NCBI GenBank assembly: GCA_023434855.1
Contig: JAEYSJ010000194.1
Coordinates: 1-18,895, forward strand
DNA from: Bacillota bacterium
GTDB lineage: Bacteria > Bacillota_C > Negativicutes > JAEYSJ01
Reading direction: 5' to 3'
DNA: 18,895 nucleotides
Within the stretch, counting starts at the first letter, position 1, and each line of letters starts with the position of its first letter. Both the position numbers and the translations under genes were made by a program. This document shows positions 12,913-18,895 of this stretch, one piece after another. The notes under the pieces are model-generated. The model ran no database searches and was not told the DNA's origin. It saw only the letters and a program-made list of their open reading frames with translations.

Positions 12913-12923
12913 AGTCAGCCCAC

Positions 12924-13367
12924 CTAATGAGCTATCGTGGCTTCAATTTTTTTGGACATCTTAACCGTAGTCCCTTTTCCCGGTTCGGACTGAACATTAA
13001 GTTCATCCATAAATGATTCCATAAAAACAAAGCCCAGCCCCATCCGCTCCGGATCACTTGAATACGAAGGTTGCCTTGCCAGTTCAATATCAGCGATTCC
13101 TTGTCCATAATCAGTAATAATATATTCAAGTTTATTGACATCTTCATTTTCGTATAGAGTCATAATTAGTTCTATCGTGCCTTTATGTTCTCTATAACCA
13201 TGAATGACTGAGTTGGATACTGCTTCCGATACAGCAACCTTAATTTCGTCAACATCATTAAGAGTTAAATCAATCTGAGCGGCAAATGCTGCGGCACTCA
13301 CCCTGGCAATACCAACGTTTTCACTAAGACTATCAAATATCATTTTTAATTGATTTTTTACTGCCAT
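12924..13367 (-). CDS. spoIIAB: Anti-sigma F factor / serine kinase SpoIIAB
   Basis: A 147-residue GHKL-fold protein (B. subtilis 146). N-box EAVSNSVIHGY (about 44-54), G1 box DYGQGI (about 86-91), G2 RMGLGFVFM and the GKGTTVKM end form the ATP site. The protein binds and inhibits sigma-F with ATP bound, and phosphorylates SpoIIAA on serine. ATG is preceded by AGGAGG nine bases after the spoIIAA stop. SpoIIAB, SpoIIAA and sigma-F stoichiometry is fixed by their co-transcription, which this tight spacing preserves. Confidence 0.97.
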   Translation of the reverse strand: MAVKNQLKMIFDSLSENVGIARVSAAAFAAQIDLTLNDVDEIKVAVSEAVSNSVIHGYREHKGTIELIMTLYENEDVNKLEYIITDYGQGIADIELARQPSYSSDPERMGLGFVFMESFMDELNVQSEPGKGTTVKMSKKIEATIAH

Positions 13368-13376
13368 GACATCCTC

Positions 13377-13712
13377 CTATAAATCTTCTAAAGCTTCTGC
13401 TTCGGAATTGTATATTCTGATGATCTTTAATAATCCTGATAATTCGAAAATACGGGCAACTTGCGGCTGAATATGTGCGGCACATAATTTGCCGCCCAAT
13501 AAGCTGATTCGTTTATAACGCCCTAAAATAACACCCAGTCCCGAACTATCGATAAAGGTTACTCCCTTTAAATTAATTAAAATATTTTTCAAACCATTGT
13601 TATCCAAAGCTCCGTCAACCGTATTTCTGAATTCGTCTGCAACATGCATGTCTAGTTCGCCTTCAACCCGTACAATTAATACGCCTTTCCGTAATGAAGT
13701 GGCTATTTTCAA
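13377..13712 (-). CDS. spoIIAA: Anti-sigma F factor antagonist SpoIIAA
   Basis: A 111-residue STAS-domain protein (B. subtilis 117). The phosphorylation site lies in FIDSSGLGVILGRYK (Ser56 corresponding to B. subtilis Ser58). Unphosphorylated SpoIIAA takes SpoIIAB off sigma-F; the SpoIIE phosphatase makes it so. Start: the frame extends 33 codons further up, but that part runs through two hairpins and AT-only sequence and has no ribosome binding site. A GGAGG ten bases ahead of TTG (13710-13712) gives a protein starting MKIATSLRKGV, the right length. A TTG start may keep expression low relative to its partners. Upstream is a cluster of inverted repeats. Confidence 0.95.
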   Translation of the reverse strand: MKIATSLRKGVLIVRVEGELDMHVADEFRNTVDGALDNNGLKNILINLKGVTFIDSSGLGVILGRYKRISLLGGKLCAAHIQPQVARIFELSGLLKIIRIYNSEAEALEDL

Positions 13713-13750
13713 TGTATGCTTGCCTCCTTTCACATAATATGCATATTCTC

Positions 13751-13775
13751 TTTGCAGGAAAAATTTTCCTGCAAA
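13751..13775. repeat. 12-bp inverted repeat in the spoIIAA leader
   Basis: Arms 13751-13762 and 13764-13775 are exact complements around one central base, about 38 bases ahead of the TTG start and just before the ribosome binding site region. No T-tract follows on the minus strand, so it is a leader hairpin or protein site rather than a terminator. Confidence 0.6.
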
Positions 13776-13821
13776 AAATAAAAAAAATTCGAATACTCCT
13801 CTACGAGACATTCGAATTTTT
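13776..13821 (-). terminator. AT-rich hairpin with T-tract between dacF and spoIIAA
   Basis: Perfect 12-base arms (13783-13794 and 13810-13821) around ATTCGAAT, with a 15-base loop, followed on the minus strand by further T residues. It resembles an intrinsic terminator with a low-GC stem, so it might attenuate dacF read-through into spoIIA; it may also be an operator. Confidence 0.5.
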
Positions 13822-13851
13822 AAAAATTATTATTTTCTTAATTCCAAGAAT

Positions 13852-13867
13852 CCACTTCTGTAAGTGG
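13852..13867. repeat. Small stem-loop, 6-base arms
   Basis: CCACTT (13852-13857) and AAGTGG (13862-13867) with loop CTGT, part of the hairpin cluster between dacF and spoIIAA. Confidence 0.35.
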
Positions 13868-13878
13868 GAGTTCACTTT

Positions 13879-13914
13879 GCGGCTTGGTGGAGGATGAATC
13901 CTCCACCAAGCCGC
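13879..13914. repeat. 17-bp GC-rich inverted repeat just after dacF
   Basis: Arms 13879-13895 and 13898-13914 are exact complements with two bases between, starting 10 bases past the dacF stop on the minus strand. It is the strongest hairpin in the window, but AAAGTGAA, not T residues, follows, so it is not a standard intrinsic terminator. RNA stabiliser or Rho-assisted terminator are possible. Confidence 0.75.
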
Positions 13915-13924
13915 GATGTCCAGC

Positions 13925-15097
13925 TTATCGTGAAATGGTGAATAAATTGGTAATCATACCGCGTAGAATTTTTAGAAAACCTGCTTTATCAACTGTTTTT
14001 TCTGCAACCAAATCTACTTTCCCGATTTCTTTGCCATCTTTTTGCACAACTAGTTCACCATATTTTTGTCCCTGGATAACCGGGGCATTTAGTGCCTGAT
14101 CTACTATTATTTTCTTTTGTAAATTCTTATTTTGGCCTTTTTCCATAATTAATGTTAAGTCTTGTGCAGCTATTAATTGGACATCTTTTTCAGCACCTTT
14201 ATTGACTTTCAGGCGTTCAACAACTGCGCCTTCATCTACAATTGGCACAGCGGAATAATTAGCAAATCCCCAATCTAACAGCTTCATGCTTTCCCGTAAA
14301 TGGGAGCGCGGTTCGGGTGTAGCAAATACAACCGAGATAAGTCTTAATCCGTCCCTTTTTGCTGTACCGGCAAAACAATATTTTGCTTCTTCAGTCCAGC
14401 CAGTTTTTAAACCATCAGCACCTTTATACCACCAAAGTAATTTGTTTGTATTGACAAGCCAGTTTTTACCATTACGCAACCAATATTCCTTTATACTGCA
14501 TAATTCCATATATAAAGGATGTTGGACTGCCTCTTTGACAATTAACGCTGTATCGTATGCGCTCATGTAATGATCAGGGGTTGGCAATCCATTAACACTG
14601 GCAAAGTGAGTATCAGTAAGACCTAAGGCTTCAGCTCGTCTATTCATCGCATCAACCGCGGACTGCTCACTGCCAAAAATGTGTTCCATAATAGCTACAG
14701 CCGCATCATTAGCGCTAACAACAGAGACGGCAATCATTAACTCATGCAATGTCATGCTTTCACCTGGTTCGAGCCATATTTGCGAGCCACCTTGTTTCCA
14801 AGCGTTTTCACTTGTAGACACTTGATCGGTTAAACTAACTTTTCCTTGTTCAACAGCTTCCACAGCCAATAATAAAGTCATGACTTTGGTCACACTGGCG
14901 GGAGGGAGCCTTTTATGGGAATCTTTTTCGTATAGTACTGTTCCATTCCCATCCATTAATACCGCTGATTGGGCTGAAGTCTCAATTTGAGTTGTTCCCT
15001 TTTTATCGACAGACGGTGCCGCTAAGGAAGAATAACCACAAAAGAAAACTAAAGAAATAATCAACATAAACAGTACAATTTGGCGCAGACGGCACAT
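13925..15097 (-). CDS. dacF: D-alanyl-D-alanine carboxypeptidase DacF
   Basis: A 390-residue low-molecular-mass penicillin-binding protein (class C, S11 family). Signal peptide: basic start, hydrophobic 7-22, likely cleavage after SSLAA (about 27). Active-site motifs are complete: S68-V-T-K71, S128-A-N130 and K231-T-G233, and the C-terminal beta-domain follows. It trims the terminal D-Ala of peptidoglycan pentapeptides on the outer face of a membrane; DacF acts in spore cortex synthesis from the forespore side and lowers cross-linking. Position just before spoIIAA, as in Bacillus, supports DacF over DacA or DacB. A sigma-F-like promoter precedes it. Confidence 0.95.
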   Translation of the reverse strand: MCRLRQIVLFMLIISLVFFCGYSSLAAPSVDKKGTTQIETSAQSAVLMDGNGTVLYEKDSHKRLPPASVTKVMTLLLAVEAVEQGKVSLTDQVSTSENAWKQGGSQIWLEPGESMTLHELMIAVSVVSANDAAVAIMEHIFGSEQSAVDAMNRRAEALGLTDTHFASVNGLPTPDHYMSAYDTALIVKEAVQHPLYMELCSIKEYWLRNGKNWLVNTNKLLWWYKGADGLKTGWTEEAKYCFAGTAKRDGLRLISVVFATPEPRSHLRESMKLLDWGFANYSAVPIVDEGAVVERLKVNKGAEKDVQLIAAQDLTLIMEKGQNKNLQKKIIVDQALNAPVIQGQKYGELVVQKDGKEIGKVDLVAEKTVDKAGFLKILRGMITNLFTISR

Positions 15098-15126
15098 AGA
15101 ATTAACACCCCTTTCAACGTTTTTAT

Positions 15127-15156
15127 TAGGTTATCCAAGAAAAAAGGCACTTACAC
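15127..15156 (-). promoter_or_regulatory. Candidate sigma-F promoter of dacF
   Basis: GTGTA (15152-15156, minus strand), a 15-base spacer, then GGATAACCTA (15127-15136). Against the known sigma-F consensus GYATA-N15-GGNNANAHTR each element has one mismatch. It lies 30 bases before the dacF start, downstream of the pdp terminator, and B. subtilis dacF is a sigma-F gene. Confidence 0.4.
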
Positions 15157-15169
15157 TGGAAAATAACAA

Positions 15170-15198
15170 AAAGACTGGGCCAAATGTTGCCAGTCTTT
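15170..15198 (-). terminator. Intrinsic terminator after pdp
   Basis: AAAGACTGG (15170-15178) and CCAGTCTTT (15190-15198) form a stem followed on the minus strand by TTTTTGTTATTTT, 22 bases past the pdp stop codon. Confidence 0.85.
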
Positions 15199-15220
15199 AT
15201 ATGATACAATTTACATAAAT

Positions 15221-16546
15221 TTAGGCGGGTACAAAACCATTTTTATCAACCAGGCCTAAAATCCAGCTTGTTTTTGGAGCGGCACCATCGCCACAGATTA
15301 TTGCTTCGGCAATAAGAGTACTTGCCTTTTCAACCTTGCTAAAATCGTTGGTGTATAGAATCGCTAACGGTTGATCTTTTTCAATAAAATCGCCTACACG
15401 GCATTTCATTACAAGCCCAGCAGCTAAATCAATAGTCTGACCTTTATATTCCCGTCCAGCCCCCAGTAACATAGCGCTGTAGCCAATCTGATAAGCATTA
15501 ATTTTATGTATAAAACCTGACTTGAGACTTTTTACCTGCACCTGATGCTTTGCACGTGGCAGCAAGTGATGATCTGTAACAATCATCCCATTGCCTCCTT
15601 GGGCGGTGATAAATTCCTGAAACTTGCGTAATGCTTTTTTGTTCTCTAAAAGATTATCAAGAATTTTATATCCTGTTGATACGTCGGGTGCGGTTTGGGC
15701 CATTACTAACATATGCGCACCTAAAGTAAGGCAAACTTGTCTTAACTCACTCGGACCTTTGCCATTAAGCACATTGATCGCTTCCTCAACTTCCAGGCTA
15801 TTACCTATTGCATGTCCCAATGGTTCTTCCATATTAGTAAGCACGGCTATTGTTTCTCGATTAACCATGTCACCGATATTTACCATGGTTGTAGCTAGCT
15901 GTACAGCGTCATCCAAATTTTTCATAAAAGCCCCTGCGCCAACCTTAACATCAAGCAAAATTTTATCTGCGCCGGCAGCAATTTTCTTACTCATAATCGA
16001 GGAAGCTATCAAAGGAATACTCTCAATAGTTGCCGTTGCATCCCGTAAAGCATAAATTTTACCATCCGCCGGAGCCACATCAGCACTCTGTCCGGTAATT
16101 GCTAAATTATATTGTGTAAGATTTTCAATAAATTCATTTTTCATCAAAGTAGTGCGGAAGCCTGGAATAGACTCAAGCTTATCAATGGTTCCCCCGGTAA
16201 ATCCCAATCCCCGGCCTGACATTTTAGCTACAGGAGTACCTGCTGCTGCAACTAAAGGAGCCAAAATCAATGTAGTAGTATCTGCCACTCCTCCTGTACT
16301 ATGTTTATCAACTTTTATACCTGGTACACTACTTAAATCTACAATGTTGCCGGATTTAGCCATCGCCATGGTTAAATCGGCGGTTTCTTCTGCCGTCATA
16401 CCGCGAATAAATATCGCCATTAACAAAGCTGCCATTTGGTAATCAGGTATTTGATCTTTAGTATAGGCGTGAACTATCGAATTAATCTCCTGATTATTTA
16501 AGACAGCACCGTCGCGTTTTTTTGCGATCATATCCAGTATGCGCAT
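15221..16546 (-). CDS. pdp: Pyrimidine-nucleoside phosphorylase
   Basis: A 441-residue enzyme (B. subtilis Pdp 433) that splits uridine, thymidine and deoxyuridine with phosphate to the base and (deoxy)ribose-1-phosphate. Diagnostic motifs: KVDKHSTGGVADTTTLIL (residues 78-95), the family signature SGRGLGFTGGTIDKLE (110-125), and SIPLIASSIMSKKIAAGADKILLDVKVG with the catalytic Ser-x3-Lys. Bi-functional specificity (Pdp rather than DeoA) is judged from resemblance to the Bacillus protein. ATG 16544-16546 is chosen because GAGGTGA lies eight bases ahead and Bacillus Pdp starts the same way (MR...D.I.KK); an ATG 9 bases earlier touches the ribosome binding site. The ribosome binding site overlaps the deoB stop. 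Confidence 0.96.
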   Translation of the reverse strand: MRILDMIAKKRDGAVLNNQEINSIVHAYTKDQIPDYQMAALLMAIFIRGMTAEETADLTMAMAKSGNIVDLSSVPGIKVDKHSTGGVADTTTLILAPLVAAAGTPVAKMSGRGLGFTGGTIDKLESIPGFRTTLMKNEFIENLTQYNLAITGQSADVAPADGKIYALRDATATIESIPLIASSIMSKKIAAGADKILLDVKVGAGAFMKNLDDAVQLATTMVNIGDMVNRETIAVLTNMEEPLGHAIGNSLEVEEAINVLNGKGPSELRQVCLTLGAHMLVMAQTAPDVSTGYKILDNLLENKKALRKFQEFITAQGGNGMIVTDHHLLPRAKHQVQVKSLKSGFIHKINAYQIGYSAMLLGAGREYKGQTIDLAAGLVMKCRVGDFIEKDQPLAILYTNDFSKVEKASTLIAEAIICGDGAAPKTSWILGLVDKNGFVPA

Positions 16547-16556
16547 ATCATTCACC

Positions 16557-17735
16557 TCACGCCTCTTTTAGAAAACTTTTTCCGAATGCCAAGGGCGTTA
16601 AATTAAAGTTTTCCATTACTGTTGCTGCAATATCGGCAAAAGTATCTCGTATGCCAAGATTATTGCCAAAAGCAGCATCATTATTATGATGATATATCAA
16701 GAGGGGGACATATTCCCGAGTATGATCTGTTCCACTTGTCGTTGGGTCGCAACCGTGGTCAGCAGTAATTATTAAAAGATCACTAGTTTTTATTTGCGGC
16801 AGCAGCAGGGCTAACTGTCCGTCCAGCCGTTCTAACGCTTTAGCATAACCAGATACATCATTACGGTGTCCGTATATGCTATCGAATTCCACAAGGTTAG
16901 CCATTATAATGCCTGAATTGTTTTTTTGATTCACTAATTTCAGGATAATTTCCATCCCGTGATCGTTTGATTTGGTCGCAAAAGAGTCTGTTAATCCACG
17001 GCCGGCAAAAATATCGCTGATTTTACCTACACCAATCGTCATATACCCCGCATCTTTCATAACATCAAGAATAGTCGGACTTAAGGGTTCCAGACTGTAG
17101 TCATGGCGATTAGCTGTTCTGGCGAAATTTCCCGGGTCTCCAATAAATGGTCTGGCGATAACTCTCCCCACCGCATGTTTTCCTATGCAAACTTTATCTC
17201 TGACAATGCGGCACAAACTATATAAATCGTCTAACGGAATAATTTTTTCATGGGCTGCTATTTGAAACACACTATCTGCCGAAGTATAAACAATTGGTTG
17301 ACCGGTGCGCATGTGTTCTTCCCCAAGTTCTTCAATTATTGCGGTACCTGAGGCGGGCTTATTTCCCAGTAGTTTGCGCCCTGTATAATGCACGAATTTT
17401 TCAATTACATCAGCAGGGAAGCCGTCCGGATAGACCGGAAACGGCGTAAATACGGGGCAGCCGGCCATTTCCCAATGCCCGCTGGTTGTATCTTTGGCCT
17501 TGGATATCTCGGCCATTTTACCAAAACTTGCTAATGGATTTGGAATCGGTTTTACGCCTTCAATATAATTAATACAACCTAAGCCTAATTTTTCCAAAGT
17601 AGGCAAGAAAAGCCCGCCTTGTGAGCGAGCAATGTTTCCAAGGGTATTAGCTCCTATATCGCCGTACTCGGTTGCATCAGGCAAAGCGCCAATACCTACA
17701 CTGTCCAATATTACGATAATTACCCGTGTGAACAC
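16557..17735 (-). CDS. deoB: Phosphopentomutase
   Basis: A 392-residue alkaline-phosphatase-superfamily enzyme converting (deoxy)ribose-1-phosphate to the 5-phosphate with two Mn ions. Metal ligands visible: Asp11 (VILDSVGIGALPD), Asp285 and His290 (EFDSIYGHR), Asp326-His327 (TADHGCDP) and His338 (GTDHTRE). The phosphorylated catalytic threonine is in KDTTSGHWEM (Thr84). It takes the sugar phosphate made by the neighbouring Pdp and feeds deoC or the pentose phosphate pathway. The start is GTG 17733-17735 with AAGGAG ten bases ahead. It lies 29 bases after xerD and directly abuts pdp; no purine nucleoside phosphorylase gene is between them, in contrast to Bacillus. Confidence 0.97.
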   Translation of the reverse strand: MFTRVIIVILDSVGIGALPDATEYGDIGANTLGNIARSQGGLFLPTLEKLGLGCINYIEGVKPIPNPLASFGKMAEISKAKDTTSGHWEMAGCPVFTPFPVYPDGFPADVIEKFVHYTGRKLLGNKPASGTAIIEELGEEHMRTGQPIVYTSADSVFQIAAHEKIIPLDDLYSLCRIVRDKVCIGKHAVGRVIARPFIGDPGNFARTANRHDYSLEPLSPTILDVMKDAGYMTIGVGKISDIFAGRGLTDSFATKSNDHGMEIILKLVNQKNNSGIIMANLVEFDSIYGHRNDVSGYAKALERLDGQLALLLPQIKTSDLLIITADHGCDPTTSGTDHTREYVPLLIYHHNNDAAFGNNLGIRDTFADIAATVMENFNLTPLAFGKSFLKEA

Positions 17736-17764
17736 AAATTTCGCGCTCCTTTTATTTTATCGTA

Positions 17765-18652
17765 TTATGCGCGTGGATGGGTTTTATCATACACTTCTTT
17801 TAGACGGTTTTTAGTGACATGGGTATAAATTTGTGTAGTGGAGATGTCGGCATGCCCCAACATTTCCTGAACGGATCTTAAATCTGCACCATTTTCTAAC
17901 AAGTGAGTGGCAAAAGAGTGACGTAGTGTATGTGGTGTAATTTCTTTATTTATATTAGCTTCTTGGGCATATTTTTTAATGATTTTCCAGAAACCTTGGC
18001 GAGTTAGTCTGTTGCCGTGATGATTAACAAAAAGAGCAGATTCTTCATATGTACGTACTAACTTAGGCCGTCCTTTATTAATATAATCCTGAACACATTT
18101 GGACGCAATGGAACCAAGTGGGACCAAACGCTCTTTAGACCCTTTGCCAAAACACTTTATATAGCCCATTTCTAAATTTATATCAGAAATGTTTAATGAA
18201 ATCAATTCTGAAACCCTAATACCGGTTGCATACAGTAATTCCAGCATGGCTTTATCCCTAAGACCTGTTGGCAAAAAATTATTAGGTTGTTTTAAAAGTT
18301 CCTCTACTTCATTAATAGTAAGAATCTTAGGAAGTTTCTTTTCCAGTTTTGGGGATTCAAGATTGGCTGCAGGATCTTTTTCCAAATAACGTTCGCGTAC
18401 CAGATACTGATAAAAAGACTTGATAGCGGCCAGATTTCTAGAAATAGTAGATACAGCCCGACCTTTAGATTGGAGAGTTGTTAAATAGCTTAGGATGGTG
18501 TTGCGATTAGAATCCTTTAAAAATTCTTTATTACTTGTCTCCAAATATTCCTGAAATTGGCGTAAATCACGCCCATATGACTCTAATGTATTTTGAGCCA
18601 ATCCCCGTTCCACCGCAAGATAGTTAATAAATTCATTAACATAGCCTTCCAT
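17765..18652 (-). CDS. xerD: Tyrosine recombinase XerD
   Basis: A 295-residue tyrosine recombinase (B. subtilis 296) that resolves chromosome dimers at dif with XerC, coordinated with division. An N-terminal SAM-like DNA-binding domain (about 1-85, with ERGLAQNTLESYGRDLRQF) precedes the catalytic domain with all six active residues: Arg146 (GIRVSEL), Lys170 (FGKGSKERLVPL), His241 and Arg244 (HTLRHSFATHLL), His267 (LGHADISTTQ) and Tyr276. ATG 18650-18652 is preferred over GTG three codons earlier, since that GTG is inside the GGGTGG ribosome binding site. Located ahead of deoB as in Bacillus (ripX-drm). It cannot be told from XerC by motifs alone; context and length favour XerD. Confidence 0.95.
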   Translation of the reverse strand: MEGYVNEFINYLAVERGLAQNTLESYGRDLRQFQEYLETSNKEFLKDSNRNTILSYLTTLQSKGRAVSTISRNLAAIKSFYQYLVRERYLEKDPAANLESPKLEKKLPKILTINEVEELLKQPNNFLPTGLRDKAMLELLYATGIRVSELISLNISDINLEMGYIKCFGKGSKERLVPLGSIASKCVQDYINKGRPKLVRTYEESALFVNHHGNRLTRQGFWKIIKKYAQEANINKEITPHTLRHSFATHLLENGADLRSVQEMLGHADISTTQIYTHVTKNRLKEVYDKTHPRA

Positions 18653-18654
18653 TT

Positions 18655-18744
18655 TTACCACCCTTTTTCCCGGATTTTCCGGTCATGAAGTTCATGCCAA
18701 CCCACTAAAAAAATACACACACTTATTAGTCCTCTATTCAACAT
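18655..18744 (-). CDS. Possible 29-codon membrane peptide coupled to xerD
   Basis: The frame starts MLNRGLISVCIFLVGWHELH and ends REKGW, with TAA two bases before the xerD start codon; its last codons contain the xerD ribosome binding site. A short hydrophobic stretch (residues 6-16) could insert in the membrane. An AAGGAAA lies about 12 bases before the ATG, which is rather far. B. subtilis also has a small membrane protein gene (yqzK) directly upstream of ripX, but I see no clear sequence match. Tight coupling argues for it; short length and weak ribosome binding site argue against. Confidence 0.4.
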   Translation of the reverse strand: MLNRGLISVCIFLVGWHELHDRKIREKGW

Positions 18745-18769
18745 AAAAGCTTAGTTTCCTTTCTTTCCC

Positions 18770-18790
18770 TGTCGAAAAATACGTATTTTT
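18770..18790. promoter_or_regulatory. Spo0A-box-like TGTCGAA next to a 16-bp AT palindrome
   Basis: TGTCGAA (18770-18776) matches the known Spo0A box TGNCGAA and continues into AAAAATACGTATTTTT (18775-18790), a perfect palindrome. Both lie upstream of the small ORF and xerD. A single 7-base match can arise by chance in AT-rich DNA. Confidence 0.3.
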
Positions 18791-18895
18791 TGAAGTTTTT
18801 TTGTTAACTTGATAAAAAAATTTTAAAAATTTACTATCATACACCAGTATTTAACTAATATCCGTTATTATGGATATAACTCGTAATGGTTTTTC

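Noticed and set aside
13713..13811. 33-codon N-terminal extension of SpoIIAA
   Set aside because: It reads through two inverted repeats and poly-T sequence and makes the protein longer than any usual SpoIIAA; the TTG with GGAGG gives the expected length.
13783..13867. Sigma-H promoter for spoIIA
   Set aside because: GGAAT and GAAT elements can be found on the minus strand, but 27 bases apart or overlapping, not the spacing of known sigma-H promoters.
1..18895. CRISPR array, insertion sequence, prophage or tRNA/rRNA genes
   Set aside because: No spaced direct repeats, transposase, phage protein, or cloverleaf with a CCA end was seen; XerD is the conserved housekeeping recombinase by context, not an integrase of a mobile element.

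Overview
This window looks like a chromosomal segment of an AT-rich, endospore-forming Firmicute. The product set and the small sporulation-type proteins fit a Sporomusa/Pelosinus-like member of the Negativicutes, but that placement is an inference from gene content and no marker gene was compared. Almost every gene lies on the minus strand, so the biological reading order runs from high to low coordinates. The only convincing plus-strand gene is a lipoprotein at 5317-6066. There is no rRNA, tRNA, CRISPR array, transposase or phage gene.

Right part (18744 down to 12181): a possible 29-codon ORF coupled to xerD, then deoB and pdp (pentose-phosphate/nucleoside salvage), then dacF and the spoIIA operon (spoIIAA, spoIIAB, sigF). 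This is the order known from Bacillus subtilis (ripX-drm-pupG-pdp ... dacF-spoIIA), but without the purine nucleoside phosphorylase gene. The SpoIIAA/SpoIIAB/sigma-F trio is the anti-anti-sigma, anti-sigma kinase and forespore sigma factor that set compartment-specific transcription after asymmetric division. The dacF-spoIIAA gap holds four inverted repeats.

Middle (12156 down to 8124): where B. subtilis has spoVAA-spoVAF, only the last two genes, spoVAEa and spoVAF, are present. Ahead of them are an unannotated 52-codon GTG-started membrane peptide, a dodecin, a 15-codon ORF with a very strong ribosome binding site, a 132-residue membrane protein that resembles a site-2 protease without its zinc ligands, and a 234-residue Asn/Gln-rich protein. 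This remodelled spoVA neighbourhood is the most novel part of the window.

Left-middle (8036 down to 6133): a two-gene operon of a MGDG-synthase/UgtP-type glycosyltransferase and a zinc-dependent phospholipase C-like protein. One could release diacylglycerol and the other glycosylate it. It converges on the plus-strand lipoprotein at a bidirectional terminator.

Left part (5115 down to 984): a site-2 protease, trpS, scpA, scpB, a DUF2953 (YtfI-like) protein and GerW (YtfJ), tightly packed and probably one transcript. This combines chromosome segregation (ScpAB kleisin complex with SMC) with germination and sporulation genes. Beyond it come a 58-bp perfect stem-loop, a cysteine-rich 65-residue protein, a promoter followed within about 50 bases by a terminator, and a 39-codon single-span membrane peptide behind a forespore-type promoter.

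Several starts were set from ribosome binding sites rather than the longest frame: xerD, pdp, spoIIAA (TTG), spoVAEa (TTG), spoVAF, the 234-residue protein and the site-2 protease (GTG).
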